From Oxalicibacterium solurbis (GTDB taxonomy: Bacteria > Pseudomonadota > Gammaproteobacteria > Burkholderiales > Burkholderiaceae_D), in the NCBI RefSeq assembly GCF_014635845.1, contig NZ_BMDP01000002.1, positions 558,001 to 622,000 of the forward strand: a stretch of 64,000 bases of DNA. The letters are read 5' to 3'. The translations under genes were made by a program, and so were the position numbers. Shown here one piece after another: positions 11,847 through 19,733 of this stretch (within the stretch, counting starts at the first letter, position 1; every line of letters begins with the position of its first letter). The notes under the pieces were generated by a model, which saw only the letters and a program-made list of their open reading frames with translations, was not told where the DNA came from and made no database searches.

Positions 11847-12686
11847 ATGCGTTTTTCTCATCTGCAATGCGGTCGATACCGTTTTCCTGTCGATGCCGCG
11901 GCCAGGCCGCTGGTCATGGGCATATTGAACGTCACGCCCGATTCGTTTTCCGATGGCGGCCGTTATGCAACGCTGGACGCTTCGCTGTCACATGCGGAAG
12001 AAATGATCGAGGCTGGCGTCGACATCATCGATATCGGTGGCGAGTCCAGTCGGCCGGGCGCAGCGCCCGTATCGTTGCAACAGGAACTGGATCGTGTGAT
12101 GCCGTTGATTTTCGCCTTGCGCGATTGCGGCAAGGCCCTGTCCATCGATACGTACAAGCCGGAAATGATGCGCGAAGCCATCGCCGCCGGTGCCGACATG
12201 ATCAACGACATCAACGGTTTCCGTGCGGAAGGCGCACTGCAGGCAGTGCAGGATGTCGATTGCGCATTGTGCGTGATGCACATGCAGGGTGAGCCGCAGA
12301 CCATGCAGGCACATCCGGAATATACGGATGTCGTTGCCGAAGTACGGGAATTTTTGTTCGGTCGAACGAGTCAGATGCAGCAAGTCGGTATTGCGCCGCA
12401 GCGGCTATGCATCGATCCGGGTTTCGGTTTCGGCAAGACGCTTGAACACAATGCAAAGCTGCTGAAGAATATCGATGCCTTGCAGAATGACCTGGGTTTT
12501 CCGGTACTGGCCGGGTTGTCGCGGAAATCGACGATCGGCGCATTGACCGGCAGGCCGGTCGAACAGCGAATGGCCGGCAGCCTGGCTGGCGCGCTGGCAG
12601 CAGTCATGCACGGGGCGCGTATTGTGCGCGTGCACGATGTGGCTGAGACTGTGGATGCATTGAAGGTATGGCAGGCTTTGGCCTGA
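11847..12686 (+). CDS. folP: Dihydropteroate synthase
   Basis: FolP condenses 6-hydroxymethyl-dihydropterin diphosphate with p-aminobenzoate in folate synthesis and is the sulfonamide target. The TIM-barrel signatures are present: MGILNVTPDSFSDGG near residue 24, DIGGESSRPGA, and DPGFGFGKT. The length of 279 is normal. glmM follows after 28 bases, the same folP-glmM pairing as in E. coli, so the two are likely cotranscribed. Folate synthesis is also represented further along by folC. Confidence 0.96.
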   Translation: MRFSHLQCGRYRFPVDAAARPLVMGILNVTPDSFSDGGRYATLDASLSHAEEMIEAGVDIIDIGGESSRPGAAPVSLQQELDRVMPLIFALRDCGKALSIDTYKPEMMREAIAAGADMINDINGFRAEGALQAVQDVDCALCVMHMQGEPQTMQAHPEYTDVVAEVREFLFGRTSQMQQVGIAPQRLCIDPGFGFGKTLEHNAKLLKNIDALQNDLGFPVLAGLSRKSTIGALTGRPVEQRMAGSLAGALAAVMHGARIVRVHDVAETVDALKVWQALA

Positions 12687-12714
12687 TGAATAAAACGAGA
12701 AGAAGAGAACGGCA

Positions 12715-14061
12715 ATGACACGTAAATATTTCGGCACCGATGGCGTACGCGGACGCGTGGGGACAACGCCGATCACCCCCGATTTCGTAATGCGTCTTGG
12801 CTACGCGGCTGGCAGTGTGCTGGCCAAGGCCGAATCTGCCGGCAGTCGGCCGGTTGTCTTGATCGGCAAGGACACGCGCATTTCTGGTTACATGCTGGAA
12901 GCGGCGCTGGAAGCGGGGCTCGCGGCGGCAGGTGTTGACGTAATGCTGGCCGGACCGATGCCGACGCCCGCCATCGCCTATCTGACGCGAGCGTTGCGGC
13001 TGGCGGCAGGCGTGGTGATCTCCGCTTCGCACAATCCTTACGAAGACAACGGCATCAAGTTTTTCTCGGCATCGGGAAACAAGCTGCCGGATGCGGTCGA
13101 ACTGGAAATCGAAGCGGCGCTCGATACGCCCATGCAATGCGTCGAATCGGAAAAGCTGGGCAGAGCCAAGCGTCTGGACGATGCGCGCGGCCGCTACATC
13201 GAATTCTGCAAAAGCACCTTCCCGAATGAGCTCGATCTGCGCGGCCTGAAGATGGTGGTCGATTGCGCGCATGGCGCGGCCTACCATATTGCGCCGGACG
13301 TGTTCCACGAACTGGGAGCGGAGGTCATTGCCATTGGCAATCAGCCAAACGGCTTCAATATCAACGACAAGGTTGGTGCGACCGCACCTGCGGCACTGTC
13401 TGAAGCCGTACGCGCACATCGCGCCGATCTCGGGATTGCGCTCGATGGCGATGCGGACCGTCTGCTGGTTGTCGATGCCGATGGTCGCATCTATAACGGC
13501 GATGAACTGCTATACATCATGGTGCGGGATCGCATGAATGTGCATGCAGTGGATGGCGCGGTTGGCACGCTGATGACCAATATGGCTCTGGAAGTCGCTT
13601 TCAAGGAAATGGGTGTCGATTTCGTGCGCGCCAATGTCGGCGATCGCTATGTGCTGGAAGCCTTGCAGGAGCGCGGCTGGCTGCTGGGCGGCGAGGGTTC
13701 GGGGCACATGCTTTGCCTGGACAAGCATACGACCGGCGATGGCATTATTTCCGCGCTGCAGATATTGTCTGCGTTGAAACGCAGTGGCAAGAACCTGGCA
13801 CAGCTGACTGCGGAGATCACGATGTTCCCGCAGACGCTGATCAATGTGCGCGTCGTCCCCGGATTTGACTGGAAAAAGAATCAGGCCTTGCTTGCCGAGA
13901 AGGACGCGGTTGAACGAGAACTGGGCCAGGCAGGGCGCGTGCTGATTCGTGCTTCGGGAACGGAACCGTTGATTCGTGTAATGGTGGAAGCGCGCGATGC
14001 TCAAGTCGCGGAAAAAATGGCAAAACGGATTGCTTCCACGCTGGAGCCTGCCGCGGCCTGA
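12715..14061 (+). CDS. glmM: Phosphoglucosamine mutase
   Basis: GlmM converts glucosamine 6-phosphate to glucosamine 1-phosphate for UDP-GlcNAc, the precursor of peptidoglycan and lipopolysaccharide. The 448-residue protein begins with [10 protein letters not shown]. The phosphoserine is in [12 protein letters not shown] (second Ser, residue 105). The metal loop is DGDADR and the C-terminal phosphate-binding loop is [12 protein letters not shown]. Domain order is that of the alpha-D-phosphohexomutase family. It forms a likely operon with folP. Confidence 0.97.
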   Translation: MTRKYFGTDGVRGRVGTTPITPDFVMRLGYAAGSVLAKAESAGSRPVVLIGKDTRISGYMLEAALEAGLAAAGVDVMLAGPMPTPAIAYLTRALRLAAGVVISASHNPYEDNGIKFFSASGNKLPDAVELEIEAALDTPMQCVESEKLGRAKRLDDARGRYIEFCKSTFPNELDLRGLKMVVDCAHGAAYHIAPDVFHELGAEVIAIGNQPNGFNINDKVGATAPAALSEAVRAHRADLGIALDGDADRLLVVDADGRIYNGDELLYIMVRDRMNVHAVDGAVGTLMTNMALEVAFKEMGVDFVRANVGDRYVLEALQERGWLLGGEGSGHMLCLDKHTTGDGIISALQILSALKRSGKNLAQLTAEITMFPQTLINVRVVPGFDWKKNQALLAEKDAVERELGQAGRVLIRASGTEPLIRVMVEARDAQVAEKMAKRIASTLEPAAA

Positions 14062-14084
14062 AGTCAAAAAGATTGATTTGTACG

Positions 14085-14113
14085 TTGCCGCAAGCGCCAA
14101 AACGGGGTAAAAT
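14085..14113 (+). promoter_or_regulatory. Sigma-70 promoter candidate for tRNA-Pro
   Basis: TTGCCG (14085-14090) and TAAAAT (14108-14113) are 17 bases apart, twelve bases before the tRNA. The start of transcription would be near 14120. Confidence 0.65.
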
Positions 14114-14125
14114 AACGTCCTTGTT

Positions 14126-14202
14126 CGGAGTGTAGCGCAGCCCGGTAGCGCATCTGCTTTGGGAGCAGAGGGTCCTAGGTTCGAATCCTAGTACTCCGAC
14201 CA
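14126..14202 (+). tRNA. tRNA-Pro (anticodon UGG)
   Basis: A full cloverleaf of 77 bases is seen. The acceptor CGGAGTG pairs with TACTCCG (one G-T), followed by discriminator A and encoded CCA. The anticodon stem TCTGC/GCAGA encloses the loop TTTGGGA with TGG at 14160-14162. The T-loop GTTCGAATC is standard. It has its own promoter candidate and terminator. Confidence 0.97.
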
Positions 14203-14213
14203 GAAAGACAATC

Positions 14214-14251
14214 AAGGGGCTGGAAGAGAAATCTTCCGGCCCTTTTCGTTT
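14214..14251 (+). terminator. Intrinsic terminator of tRNA-Pro
   Basis: AAGGGGCTGGAAGA and TCTTCCGGCCCTT pair around a GAAA loop with G-T wobbles, followed by TTCGTTTTT. It begins twelve bases after the tRNA end. Confidence 0.85.
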
Positions 14252-14374
14252 TTGTCGCCATCTCTAAAGCACGCGTCGACATTCCCTGAAGCAATCGCCA
14301 TATTCATGGGATTGTGACAATGTATGTGCTGCTATGTAATCGCGTCTTTCCAATAGCGATTGCCTTCTTCCATT

Positions 14375-14578
14375 ATGTCGAGCACCTATATCGTCGGCGA
14401 GTTCCGGAACCAGACCACCGGCGCGCTCTGTACGGTCATCAAGCTGATGCCGACCGATTTTCGACCGGGAAGCGAGTGCTACGTCACCGACGATGCGGAA
14501 TATCTTGAACAGGACCCAATGGATCCGAACAGGTTCAAGACGGCAAACGGCGATATTCTGATCATTATCAAACGATGA
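14375..14578 (+). CDS. Small hypothetical protein (67 residues)
   Basis: I do not recognise this protein. It reads as a small soluble protein that starts MSSTYIVGEFRNQ and ends GDILIIIKR, with an acidic middle (TDDAEYLEQDPMD). No membrane segment or known motif is visible. The ribosome-binding site is weak, and an in-frame ATG at 14360 is an alternative start. It lies in the patch of small genes between the two tRNA genes. Codon use is not obviously odd. Confidence 0.45.
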   Translation: MSSTYIVGEFRNQTTGALCTVIKLMPTDFRPGSECYVTDDAEYLEQDPMDPNRFKTANGDILIIIKR

Positions 14579-14631
14579 TCTGCGGCGGGCGTGCTTTGCT
14601 ACAGATTGCAGTGCCTAGTGTCAGAAATGAA

Positions 14632-14661
14632 AGAAAAATCGCGGCAGGGATTTGCCGCGAT
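14632..14661 (-). terminator. Intrinsic terminator for the minus-strand small gene
   Basis: ATCGCGGCA (14638-14646) and TGCCGCGAT (14653-14661) form a perfect 9-bp stem. On the minus strand the stem is followed by a T-run (AAAAAT region at 14633-14639 on plus). It lies 36 bases past the stop of the 57-residue gene. Confidence 0.75.
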
Positions 14662-14696
14662 CGGTGCGTGGATGGTGCCGGTATTCCGAAAAATGA

Positions 14697-14870
14697 TCAG
14701 CGTTTCTCGCGTAACGATTCGATAACGGAAAATTCCGATTCCGTATCGATATAGTCGTTCTGGTCGACAGACTTGTCTTTTTCCTCCTGCCTGTTTTTAC
14801 TTGCAGAAATTTGTTCCCGCTTCTTTTCCTTGTTGCCGGCCTTGTTGCTCGGGTTGTCTTGATTCGGCAT
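14697..14870 (-). CDS. Small highly charged hypothetical protein (57 residues)
   Basis: This gene encodes a very hydrophilic protein: it begins MPNQDNPSNKAG, has a Lys/Glu-rich middle (NKEKKREQ, RQEEKDK) and ends ESLREKR. AAGGAG lies six bases upstream of the ATG and a good terminator lies 36 bases past the stop, so it looks like a real, separately transcribed gene. It resembles many small disordered proteins of Burkholderiales, but I cannot name a family. It may be a stress or nucleic-acid-associated peptide, which is only a guess. Confidence 0.65.
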   Translation of the reverse strand: MPNQDNPSNKAGNKEKKREQISASKNRQEEKDKSVDQNDYIDTESEFSVIESLREKR

Positions 14871-15049
14871 GGATGCTCCTTCTACATTGAGTGAGTCATG
14901 CGCCGATCTTAAAAAGACCTCGGGAAGATGCCTATCGGATAATATGACGTCGCCATGTAGGAAAATCGTGCCGACTCATGTAGTTGCCGGAACTCATCGC
15001 CGGTTGCGCCTGTCTTTTCAGAATCGAGGGTCTACCGAGGGAGCATCTG

Positions 15050-15283
15050 ATGATCGCTATGCACACAGAACAGGCGGTAGGCCGCCCGATACGAAGCCGA
15101 CCCGGGAGTCGATTCCGGAATCGCTTCCCGGTGCAGGCATCGATGCAGTTGCATCGTGCGCCTACACCGGAGCCGTCGGAGGATCCGTTGCCGGACGAGC
15201 ATCCGGTTCCGCAGGACGAACCTGTACCTTCACCACAACCGGAAAGCCGTCCTGAACAAGGAAAATCATGGACAAGCAACTGA
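15050..15283 (+). CDS. Small proline-rich hypothetical protein (77 residues)
   Basis: The C-terminal half is a run of Pro, Glu and Asp (PTPEPSEDPLPDEHP, then QDEPVPSPQPESRPEQ). The N-terminal half is basic. GGGAG lies six bases upstream of the chosen ATG. The stop lies 16 bases inside the following gene, so the two may be coupled. No family is recognised. Such low-complexity proteins are usually disordered, and expression should be confirmed before trusting the call. Confidence 0.45.
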   Translation: MIAMHTEQAVGRPIRSRPGSRFRNRFPVQASMQLHRAPTPEPSEDPLPDEHPVPQDEPVPSPQPESRPEQGKSWTSN

Positions 15284-15519
15284 ACTGGAGTACCGAGTTG
15301 TACAAGGGCATGGAAGTCCATGTGACCGCGCTGCAAAAGGAAAAGGCTGCGCAGGGGTGGGATTACACGGTGCGCATCTGTGAACCCGGTGTCGACGCCA
15401 CGGCAGAAAGCGAACTGGTGGCGGAATCGGGAGACGATACGGATTACACCTCGCAGGGTGCGGCACTTGCTGCCGGTTTTGCATGCGGTTATGCGATGGT
15501 CGACGGATTGAAAAAATAA
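15268..15519 (+). CDS. Small hypothetical protein (83 residues)
   Basis: The protein starts MDKQLNWSTELYKGMEVHV and ends with a short helix (ALAAGFACGYAMVDGLKK). AGGAAA lies upstream of the start. It is soluble, acidic in the middle (AESELVAESGDDTD), and looks like a compact alpha/beta protein. I do not recognise it. It overlaps the proline-rich gene upstream by 16 bases, which suggests they are translated together. No terminator is evident before the tRNA-Arg promoter. Confidence 0.6.
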   Translation: MDKQLNWSTELYKGMEVHVTALQKEKAAQGWDYTVRICEPGVDATAESELVAESGDDTDYTSQGAALAAGFACGYAMVDGLKK

Positions 15520-15576
15520 GATCGCCAGGGGGGGCGGATCGCCTTCTGAAGAAAGGCCACCGACCGTCTTGCAACA

Positions 15577-15605
15577 TTGAAACGCCACATCAAACAGGGC
15601 ATAAT
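15577..15605 (+). promoter_or_regulatory. Sigma-70 promoter candidate for tRNA-Arg
   Basis: TTGAAA (15577-15582) and CATAAT (15600-15605) are 17 bases apart and lie 41 bases before the tRNA gene. Confidence 0.6.
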
Positions 15606-15646
15606 GCAACGCCTTGCCGCGTGCCGGTGCAGCATAGCCGCACATA

Positions 15647-15723
15647 CTGCCCATAGCTCAGCTGGATAGAGCAACGGCCTTCTAAGCCGTAGGTCGCAGG
15701 TTCGACTCCTGCTGGGCAGGCCA
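15647..15723 (+). tRNA. tRNA-Arg (anticodon UCU)
   Basis: A full cloverleaf is seen. The acceptor CTGCCCA pairs with TGGGCAG, followed by discriminator G and encoded CCA. The D-arm is GCTCAGCTGGATAGAGC. The anticodon stem ACGGC/GCCGT encloses CTTCTAA with TCT at 15681-15683. The T-arm is GCAGGTTCGACTCCTGC. It closely matches the E. coli minor arginine tRNA of the AGA codon family. Confidence 0.97.
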
Positions 15724-16089
15724 ATCCTCCCATCTTTCTTCTTTCTTTTCTAGTGTATCTGTTGCCGCCGATAGAGGTGCAGGATGCATTCGGTGGTGTC
15801 AGCGGGTATTGATCGTTCTGCGACAGAACCAAGTCTGTCTGCACCTGTAGTCGTTTGACAGTTTGCTTTCCTTCTCCATCGGTTGCGATTTCTCGTTCTT
15901 CATCTGCCGAACCGGCGAAGAAAGCCATTCAGGTCGTTTTTTCTGGTTGGTCTGCCGCCAAAGACAGGCGTGTACATGCAATAATTTTCAATTGTCTGGC
16001 AATGCAGAGGGTGTATATATGGCAACGCACGGTCGGATGGCAAATCCGCCATGCAAATACCAATAAACCACACGGAGCCAGGAGACAAC
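15724..16089. other. Gene-free stretch between tRNA-Arg and the FAH-family gene
   Basis: This stretch of 366 bases starts with a pyrimidine-rich run after the tRNA and is otherwise featureless. No integrase fragment, repeated tRNA 3' end or clear hairpin is seen. Short open frames here lack ribosome-binding sites. Its right end holds the promoter candidate of the FAH-family gene. Confidence 0.6.
15992..16019 (+). promoter_or_regulatory. Sigma-70 promoter candidate for the FAH-family gene
   Basis: TTGTCT (15992-15997) and TATATA (16014-16019) are 16 bases apart, 70 bases before the ATG at 16090. Confidence 0.5.
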
Positions 16090-16890
16090 ATGACAGACAT
16101 GAACCGACGCGGCATCCTTCAGACCGCCGGCCTGATGGCGGCAGGTGCCGTTACCGGCTGTGCAATGCCGATCAATGCGGCAAACAAGGAGAAAACCATT
16201 TTTGAAGTGAAACAACCGACGCTTCCCATCGTCGGCACCAGCGATGTTTTTCCGATCCGTCGTATCTATTGCATCGGTCGCAACTATGCGGCGCATGCGC
16301 GTGAGATGGGCTCCGATCCGACGCGTGAACCGCCGTTCTTCTTCCAGAAGCCGAGCGATGCGATCCAGTACGATCCGATCGGCACGACCATAGATCATCC
16401 CTATCCGACGCTGACGAAGAACTATCATTACGAGATCGAACTGGTGGCGGCCATCGGCAAGGGTGGCAAGAATATTCCGGTCGAGAGCGCACTGCAGCAT
16501 GTCTACGGCTATGCGGTCGGCCTGGACATGACGCGACGCGATCTGCAAGGCGCCATGAAGAAGGAGCAGAAGCCGTGGGAAATCGGCAAAAGCTTCGACC
16601 ATGCTGCGCCGATCGGTCCGATTCATCCGGCTTCCAAAGTGGGCAGCTTCACCGAGGGCAAGATCTGGCTGAAGGTCAACGGCCAGGTCAAGCAGAGCTC
16701 CGATCTGAAGAACATGATCTGGTCGGTCGCCGAACAGGTCAGCAACCTGTCGAAAGCCTTCGAACTGATGCCGGGCGACATTATCTTCTCCGGCACGCCG
16801 GAGAATGTCGGCCCTGTCGTGCCGGGCGATGTAATGACAGGCCACATTGATGGCTTGCCGGATTTGTCGGTACGCGTCGTCAAAGCTTGA
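16090..16890 (+). CDS. Fumarylacetoacetate hydrolase family protein with Tat lipoprotein signal
   Basis: The enzyme domain (residues about 35-266) has the FAH pattern: IYCIGRNYAAHAREMG, FFFQKPSDA, the YEIELV glutamates, the GLDMTRRDLQ aspartate, then GKSFDHAAPIGP. FAH-family enzymes are Mg-dependent C-C hydrolases, decarboxylases or isomerases, normally cytoplasmic. Here the N-terminus is NRRGILQTAG followed by a hydrophobic run and VTGC (Cys24), which reads as a twin-arginine lipoprotein signal. AGGAG sits five bases before the chosen ATG. The substrate is unknown. A conserved exported version could act on a periplasmic aromatic breakdown product, but that is inference. Confidence 0.85.
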   Translation: MTDMNRRGILQTAGLMAAGAVTGCAMPINAANKEKTIFEVKQPTLPIVGTSDVFPIRRIYCIGRNYAAHAREMGSDPTREPPFFFQKPSDAIQYDPIGTTIDHPYPTLTKNYHYEIELVAAIGKGGKNIPVESALQHVYGYAVGLDMTRRDLQGAMKKEQKPWEIGKSFDHAAPIGPIHPASKVGSFTEGKIWLKVNGQVKQSSDLKNMIWSVAEQVSNLSKAFELMPGDIIFSGTPENVGPVVPGDVMTGHIDGLPDLSVRVVKA

Positions 16891-16905
16891 TCGGTCTTTG
16901 CGCAT

Positions 16906-16935
16906 GAAAAAAGCCGGGCATTGCCCGGCTTTTTG
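16906..16935. terminator. Bidirectional intrinsic terminator
   Basis: GCCGGGC and GCCCGGC pair around a 3-base loop and are flanked by an A-run and a T-run. It lies between the FAH-family gene (plus) and catalase (minus), which converge. Confidence 0.92.
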
Positions 16936-16950
16936 CTTTGCAGCGTACGA

Positions 16951-18387
16951 CTACATACCAAGCGCTTTCTTCACGCCGGTACCATAGGCCGGATCGCATT
17001 TCGTGCAATTGTCGATGTGGCGTTGCTTGATTTCCTTCGGTGCATCGCCCATCGCACGTGCGGTATTGTCGAACAACGCTTGCTGCTGCGCTGGCGTCAT
17101 CAGTTTGAACAGCGCGCGCGGTTGCGAGAAGTAATCGTCGTCATCCTTGCGGAAATCGAAACGATCGGCCGCGCCGTTCAGTTTCAGCGGTGGCTCGCGG
17201 AAATCCGGCTGCTCCTGCCACTCGCCATAGCTGTTCGGTTCGTAGTGCAGCAGGCTGCCGTGATTGCCGTCCACACGCATTGCACCGTCGCGGTGGAAGG
17301 AGTGGAACGGACACTTCGGTGCATTGACTGGAATCTGATGATGATTGACGCCGAGACGATAGCGCGCTGCATCGCCATACGAGAACAGACGACCCTGCAG
17401 CATACGGTCCGGCGAAAAACTGATGCCGGGAACGATGGTGGCCGGATTGAATGACGCCTGTTCGACTTCGGCGAAATAGTTGTCCGGATTGCGGTTTAGT
17501 TCCAGTACGCCGACTTCGATCAGCGGATAGTGCTTCTTAGGCCAGATCTTGGTCAGATCGAACGGGTGGTAGGGAACTTTTTCCGCATCCAGCTCCGGCA
17601 TGATCTGTACCGACATCGTCCAGCGCGGGAAATCCTTGTTCTCGATCGAATCGTACAGATCGCGCTGCGCGCTTTCGCGATCGCGGCCGACGATGTCGGA
17701 TGCTTCGGCATCGGTCAGGTTCTTGATTCCCTGATGCGTACGGAAATGGAATTTGACCCAGAAGCGTTCGTTCTGCGCGTTGATAAAGCTGAAGGTATGC
17801 GAGCCGAAGCCGTGCATGTGACGATACGAAGCGGGAATGCCGCGATCGCTCATGACGATGGTGACCTGATGCAGCGCTTCCGGTAGCGAAGTCCAGAAAT
17901 CCCAGTTGTTCTTCGCGCTGCGCATGTTGGTGCGCGGATCGCGTTTGACGGCGTGGTTCAGGTCGGGGAATTTGAGCGGATCGCGAAAGAAGAAAACGGG
18001 CGTGTTGTTGCCGACCAGATCCCAGTTGCCTTCCTCGGTATAGAACTTGACGGCGAAACCGCGGATGTCACGTTCTGCATCGGCCGCGCCGCGCTCGCCG
18101 GCGACGGTGGAGAAGCGCAGGAACAGATCGGTCTTCTTGCCGACCTGCGAAAAGAGTTTCGCTTTCGTGTATTTGGTGATGTCGTGGGTGACGGTGAAAG
18201 TGCCATAGGCGGCGGAGCCTTTCGCATGCATGCGCCGCTCCGGAATGACTTCGCGATCGAAGTGGGCTAGTTTTTCGAGGAACCAGACATCCTGCAGGAG
18301 CTGTGGTCCGCGTGGGCCGGCGGTCAATACATTCTGGTTGTCGGGTACCGGGGCACCGGCAACGGTGGTCAGTTTTTTCTTGGACAT
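16951..18387 (-). CDS. katA: Monofunctional heme catalase (small-subunit type)
   Basis: Catalase converts hydrogen peroxide to water and oxygen in the cytoplasm. The product has 478 residues, the size of clade 3 small-subunit catalases. The distal histidine is His54 in [12 protein letters not shown], the distal asparagine is in [10 protein letters not shown], and the proximal heme tyrosine is in [19 protein letters not shown]-binding positions are plausible but not checked. The start MSKKKL at 18387 has AAGGAG upstream; an in-frame ATG five codons earlier would swallow that site. A TAGAAT -10-like box lies at 18454-18459. No oxyR is adjacent. Confidence 0.96.
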   Translation of the reverse strand: MSKKKLTTVAGAPVPDNQNVLTAGPRGPQLLQDVWFLEKLAHFDREVIPERRMHAKGSAAYGTFTVTHDITKYTKAKLFSQVGKKTDLFLRFSTVAGERGAADAERDIRGFAVKFYTEEGNWDLVGNNTPVFFFRDPLKFPDLNHAVKRDPRTNMRSAKNNWDFWTSLPEALHQVTIVMSDRGIPASYRHMHGFGSHTFSFINAQNERFWVKFHFRTHQGIKNLTDAEASDIVGRDRESAQRDLYDSIENKDFPRWTMSVQIMPELDAEKVPYHPFDLTKIWPKKHYPLIEVGVLELNRNPDNYFAEVEQASFNPATIVPGISFSPDRMLQGRLFSYGDAARYRLGVNHHQIPVNAPKCPFHSFHRDGAMRVDGNHGSLLHYEPNSYGEWQEQPDFREPPLKLNGAADRFDFRKDDDDYFSQPRALFKLMTPAQQQALFDNTARAMGDAPKEIKQRHIDNCTKCDPAYGTGVKKALGM

Positions 18388-18591
18388 GCCTTGCTCCTTC
18401 AAGTGGGTGATCGAGAGACTGGGAATCCAATCGGGAATCAGTATTGCCCGACGATTCTAGCACCGGGTTTTGCGCTGTGATGTTTGTAAATAATGATGGT
18501 GAAACTAGGAAAATTCTATCGTTCGATAGCGAGAAGAAAGATGGCGAAAATGGCGGGGATGGAAGAAAAAGAGACATGCAAGGCAGCATGG

Positions 18592-18629
18592 AAAGACAAA
18601 CGGCGATCCGATATGCATCGGGATCGCCG
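18592..18629 (-). terminator. Hairpin terminator after the 72-residue minus-strand gene
   Basis: CGGCGATCC (18601-18609) and GGATCGCCG (18621-18629) form a perfect 9-bp stem with further inner pairs. On the minus strand it is followed by a T-rich stretch (TTTGTCTTTC). Confidence 0.65.
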
Positions 18630-18664
18630 TCATGTGTGCGGACCGTATTTCGCCGACAGGTTTG

Positions 18665-18883
18665 TCAGGGGCGGCTATAGACTTCGCCATCTCCCTTCAG
18701 CTTGAACTTGCCGCCGCCCAGATCTTCCGCGATGCGGTCGGTATCCTTGATGCGGTAGCCGGTGAAGTCGCGCGGCAGTTTCGTCGAGCCGTAATCGAGG
18801 TAGGTGACGCCTTTGCCATCCTGTTCCAGAATGATTTCCTTGCCGCTCGGGCTTTTGACACGGAATTCTGCGATTTCTTTCAT
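18665..18883 (-). CDS. Small hypothetical protein (72 residues)
   Basis: The protein starts MKEIAEFRVKSPSGKEIIL and continues with alternating hydrophobic and charged residues typical of a small beta-rich fold (EYRIKD-like segment, GGGKFKLKGDGEVY). AGGAGA lies seven bases before the ATG and a hairpin terminator follows the stop. No family is recognised. It lies upstream of katA on the same strand, but the terminator makes it an independent unit. Confidence 0.7.
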   Translation of the reverse strand: MKEIAEFRVKSPSGKEIILEQDGKGVTYLDYGSTKLPRDFTGYRIKDTDRIAEDLGGGKFKLKGDGEVYSRP

Positions 18884-19252
18884 GAATATCTCCTGAGTGA
18901 AGGTTCAAGAAAACAACCGGGCATCGCGACTGCCGATAACCCGGCACGACTTTGACGAGCGATATTTATATCATTTGCGTGGCGATATTGCATGCAGTGA
19001 TGCAGTGATGCAGTGCGCGACAGGCCGTCGCTGTTTGCGGACGCTGTGCATGAATCTGGTGCTGGTATGTTTCCCGACCGCCAGCCCCGGTAGGGCGGAA
19101 TCGATGCCGCCAGGGGAGACTCATTTGCAGAGCCGGCGGCCAGAATAGCAGCGGCATGTGACCGGCGTTTTACAAGCGATTGCAATCGGCCGCAATCGAT
19201 CACAAGCGATGCATGCTGTCTGGCGGAAAATATTGTTTCTGTTGCGTGCGTA
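18884..19252. other. Gene-free stretch with a short tandem repeat
   Basis: No convincing gene is seen in these 369 bases. Near the left third, TGCAGTGA is repeated nearly three times (18993-19015). The rest should contain the promoter of the 72-residue gene and the 3' region of the DUF4124 gene. Confidence 0.5.
18993..19015. repeat. 8-bp tandem repeat, 2.9 copies
   Basis: The unit TGCAGTGA occurs twice in full, followed by TGCAGTG. The copies are identical. It is intergenic, and a change of copy number would not alter a reading frame. Confidence 0.8.
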
Positions 19253-19702
19253 TCAGGTCGCGCATTCCAGTTCATGCTTTTCGGCAGCACGTTTCGCTGT
19301 GCGGCGTGCGCGCTCGGCCGATTTCGGATGGGCGCTGGCGACATCTTCTTCGGCCCATTTGCGGCGTAGCGCCAGATTGTCACATTTCTTCCTTTTTGAA
19401 ACCTGCGCCTTTTGCCGTTGGCGGTAGATGCGTTCATCGGCGGCTTGTTCTTTTTGCCGTGCGCTTTCCAGTCGCTGCAATTCTCTCTTGTCCTGCTCGA
19501 TGCGTTGTTGCGCCGTCTCGGGATCGCCAATCGGTCCGGCATCGATGTCGAGCGTGGTCGTTTTGCCGCTGCGGCATGGTGTATCGCTGTAGACGATGCG
19601 ATCACCGGATTCGCATTTGTAGATCGCCAGGGCAGGCGGAGAAAACGTGAGTAAGGAGAAAGTGAAAGAGAAAAATGCAAGCAGAAGCAGAGGATGATGC
19701 AT
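19253..19702 (-). CDS. DUF4124-type exported protein
   Basis: This 149-residue protein has a signal peptide (residues 1-26, ending PPALA). A DUF4124-like segment follows: IYKCESGDRIVYSDTPC. The rest is a charged helical region (AQQRIEQDKRELQRLE onwards) that probably forms a coiled coil, with two more cysteines near the end. DUF4124 proteins are common in Burkholderiales and their role is unknown. It starts 31 bases after the dehydrogenase stop on the same strand and may be cotranscribed. Confidence 0.75.
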   Translation of the reverse strand: MHHPLLLLAFFSFTFSLLTFSPPALAIYKCESGDRIVYSDTPCRSGKTTTLDIDAGPIGDPETAQQRIEQDKRELQRLESARQKEQAADERIYRQRQKAQVSKRKKCDNLALRRKWAEEDVASAHPKSAERARRTAKRAAEKHELECAT

Positions 19703-19733
19703 CGTAGTCTCGCGGAGAGTTGAAAAAAACGGA

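Noticed and set aside
13841-14215. Minus-strand frame containing the GVLGFEPRT-like phrase
   Set aside because: This phrase is the well known product of reading a tRNA gene on the wrong strand; it lies antisense to tRNA-Pro.
14869-15255. Plus-strand frame of 128 codons
   Set aside because: It overlaps the better supported proline-rich gene in another frame and begins at the 5' end of the minus-strand 57-residue gene; no ribosome-binding site.
14126-15723. Integrated element between the tRNA genes
   Set aside because: No integrase, no repeat of either tRNA 3' end and no clear shift in base composition were seen.
15590-15928. Minus-strand frame with an AGVEPATYGLEGRC-like phrase
   Set aside because: It is the antisense reading of tRNA-Arg, not a gene.
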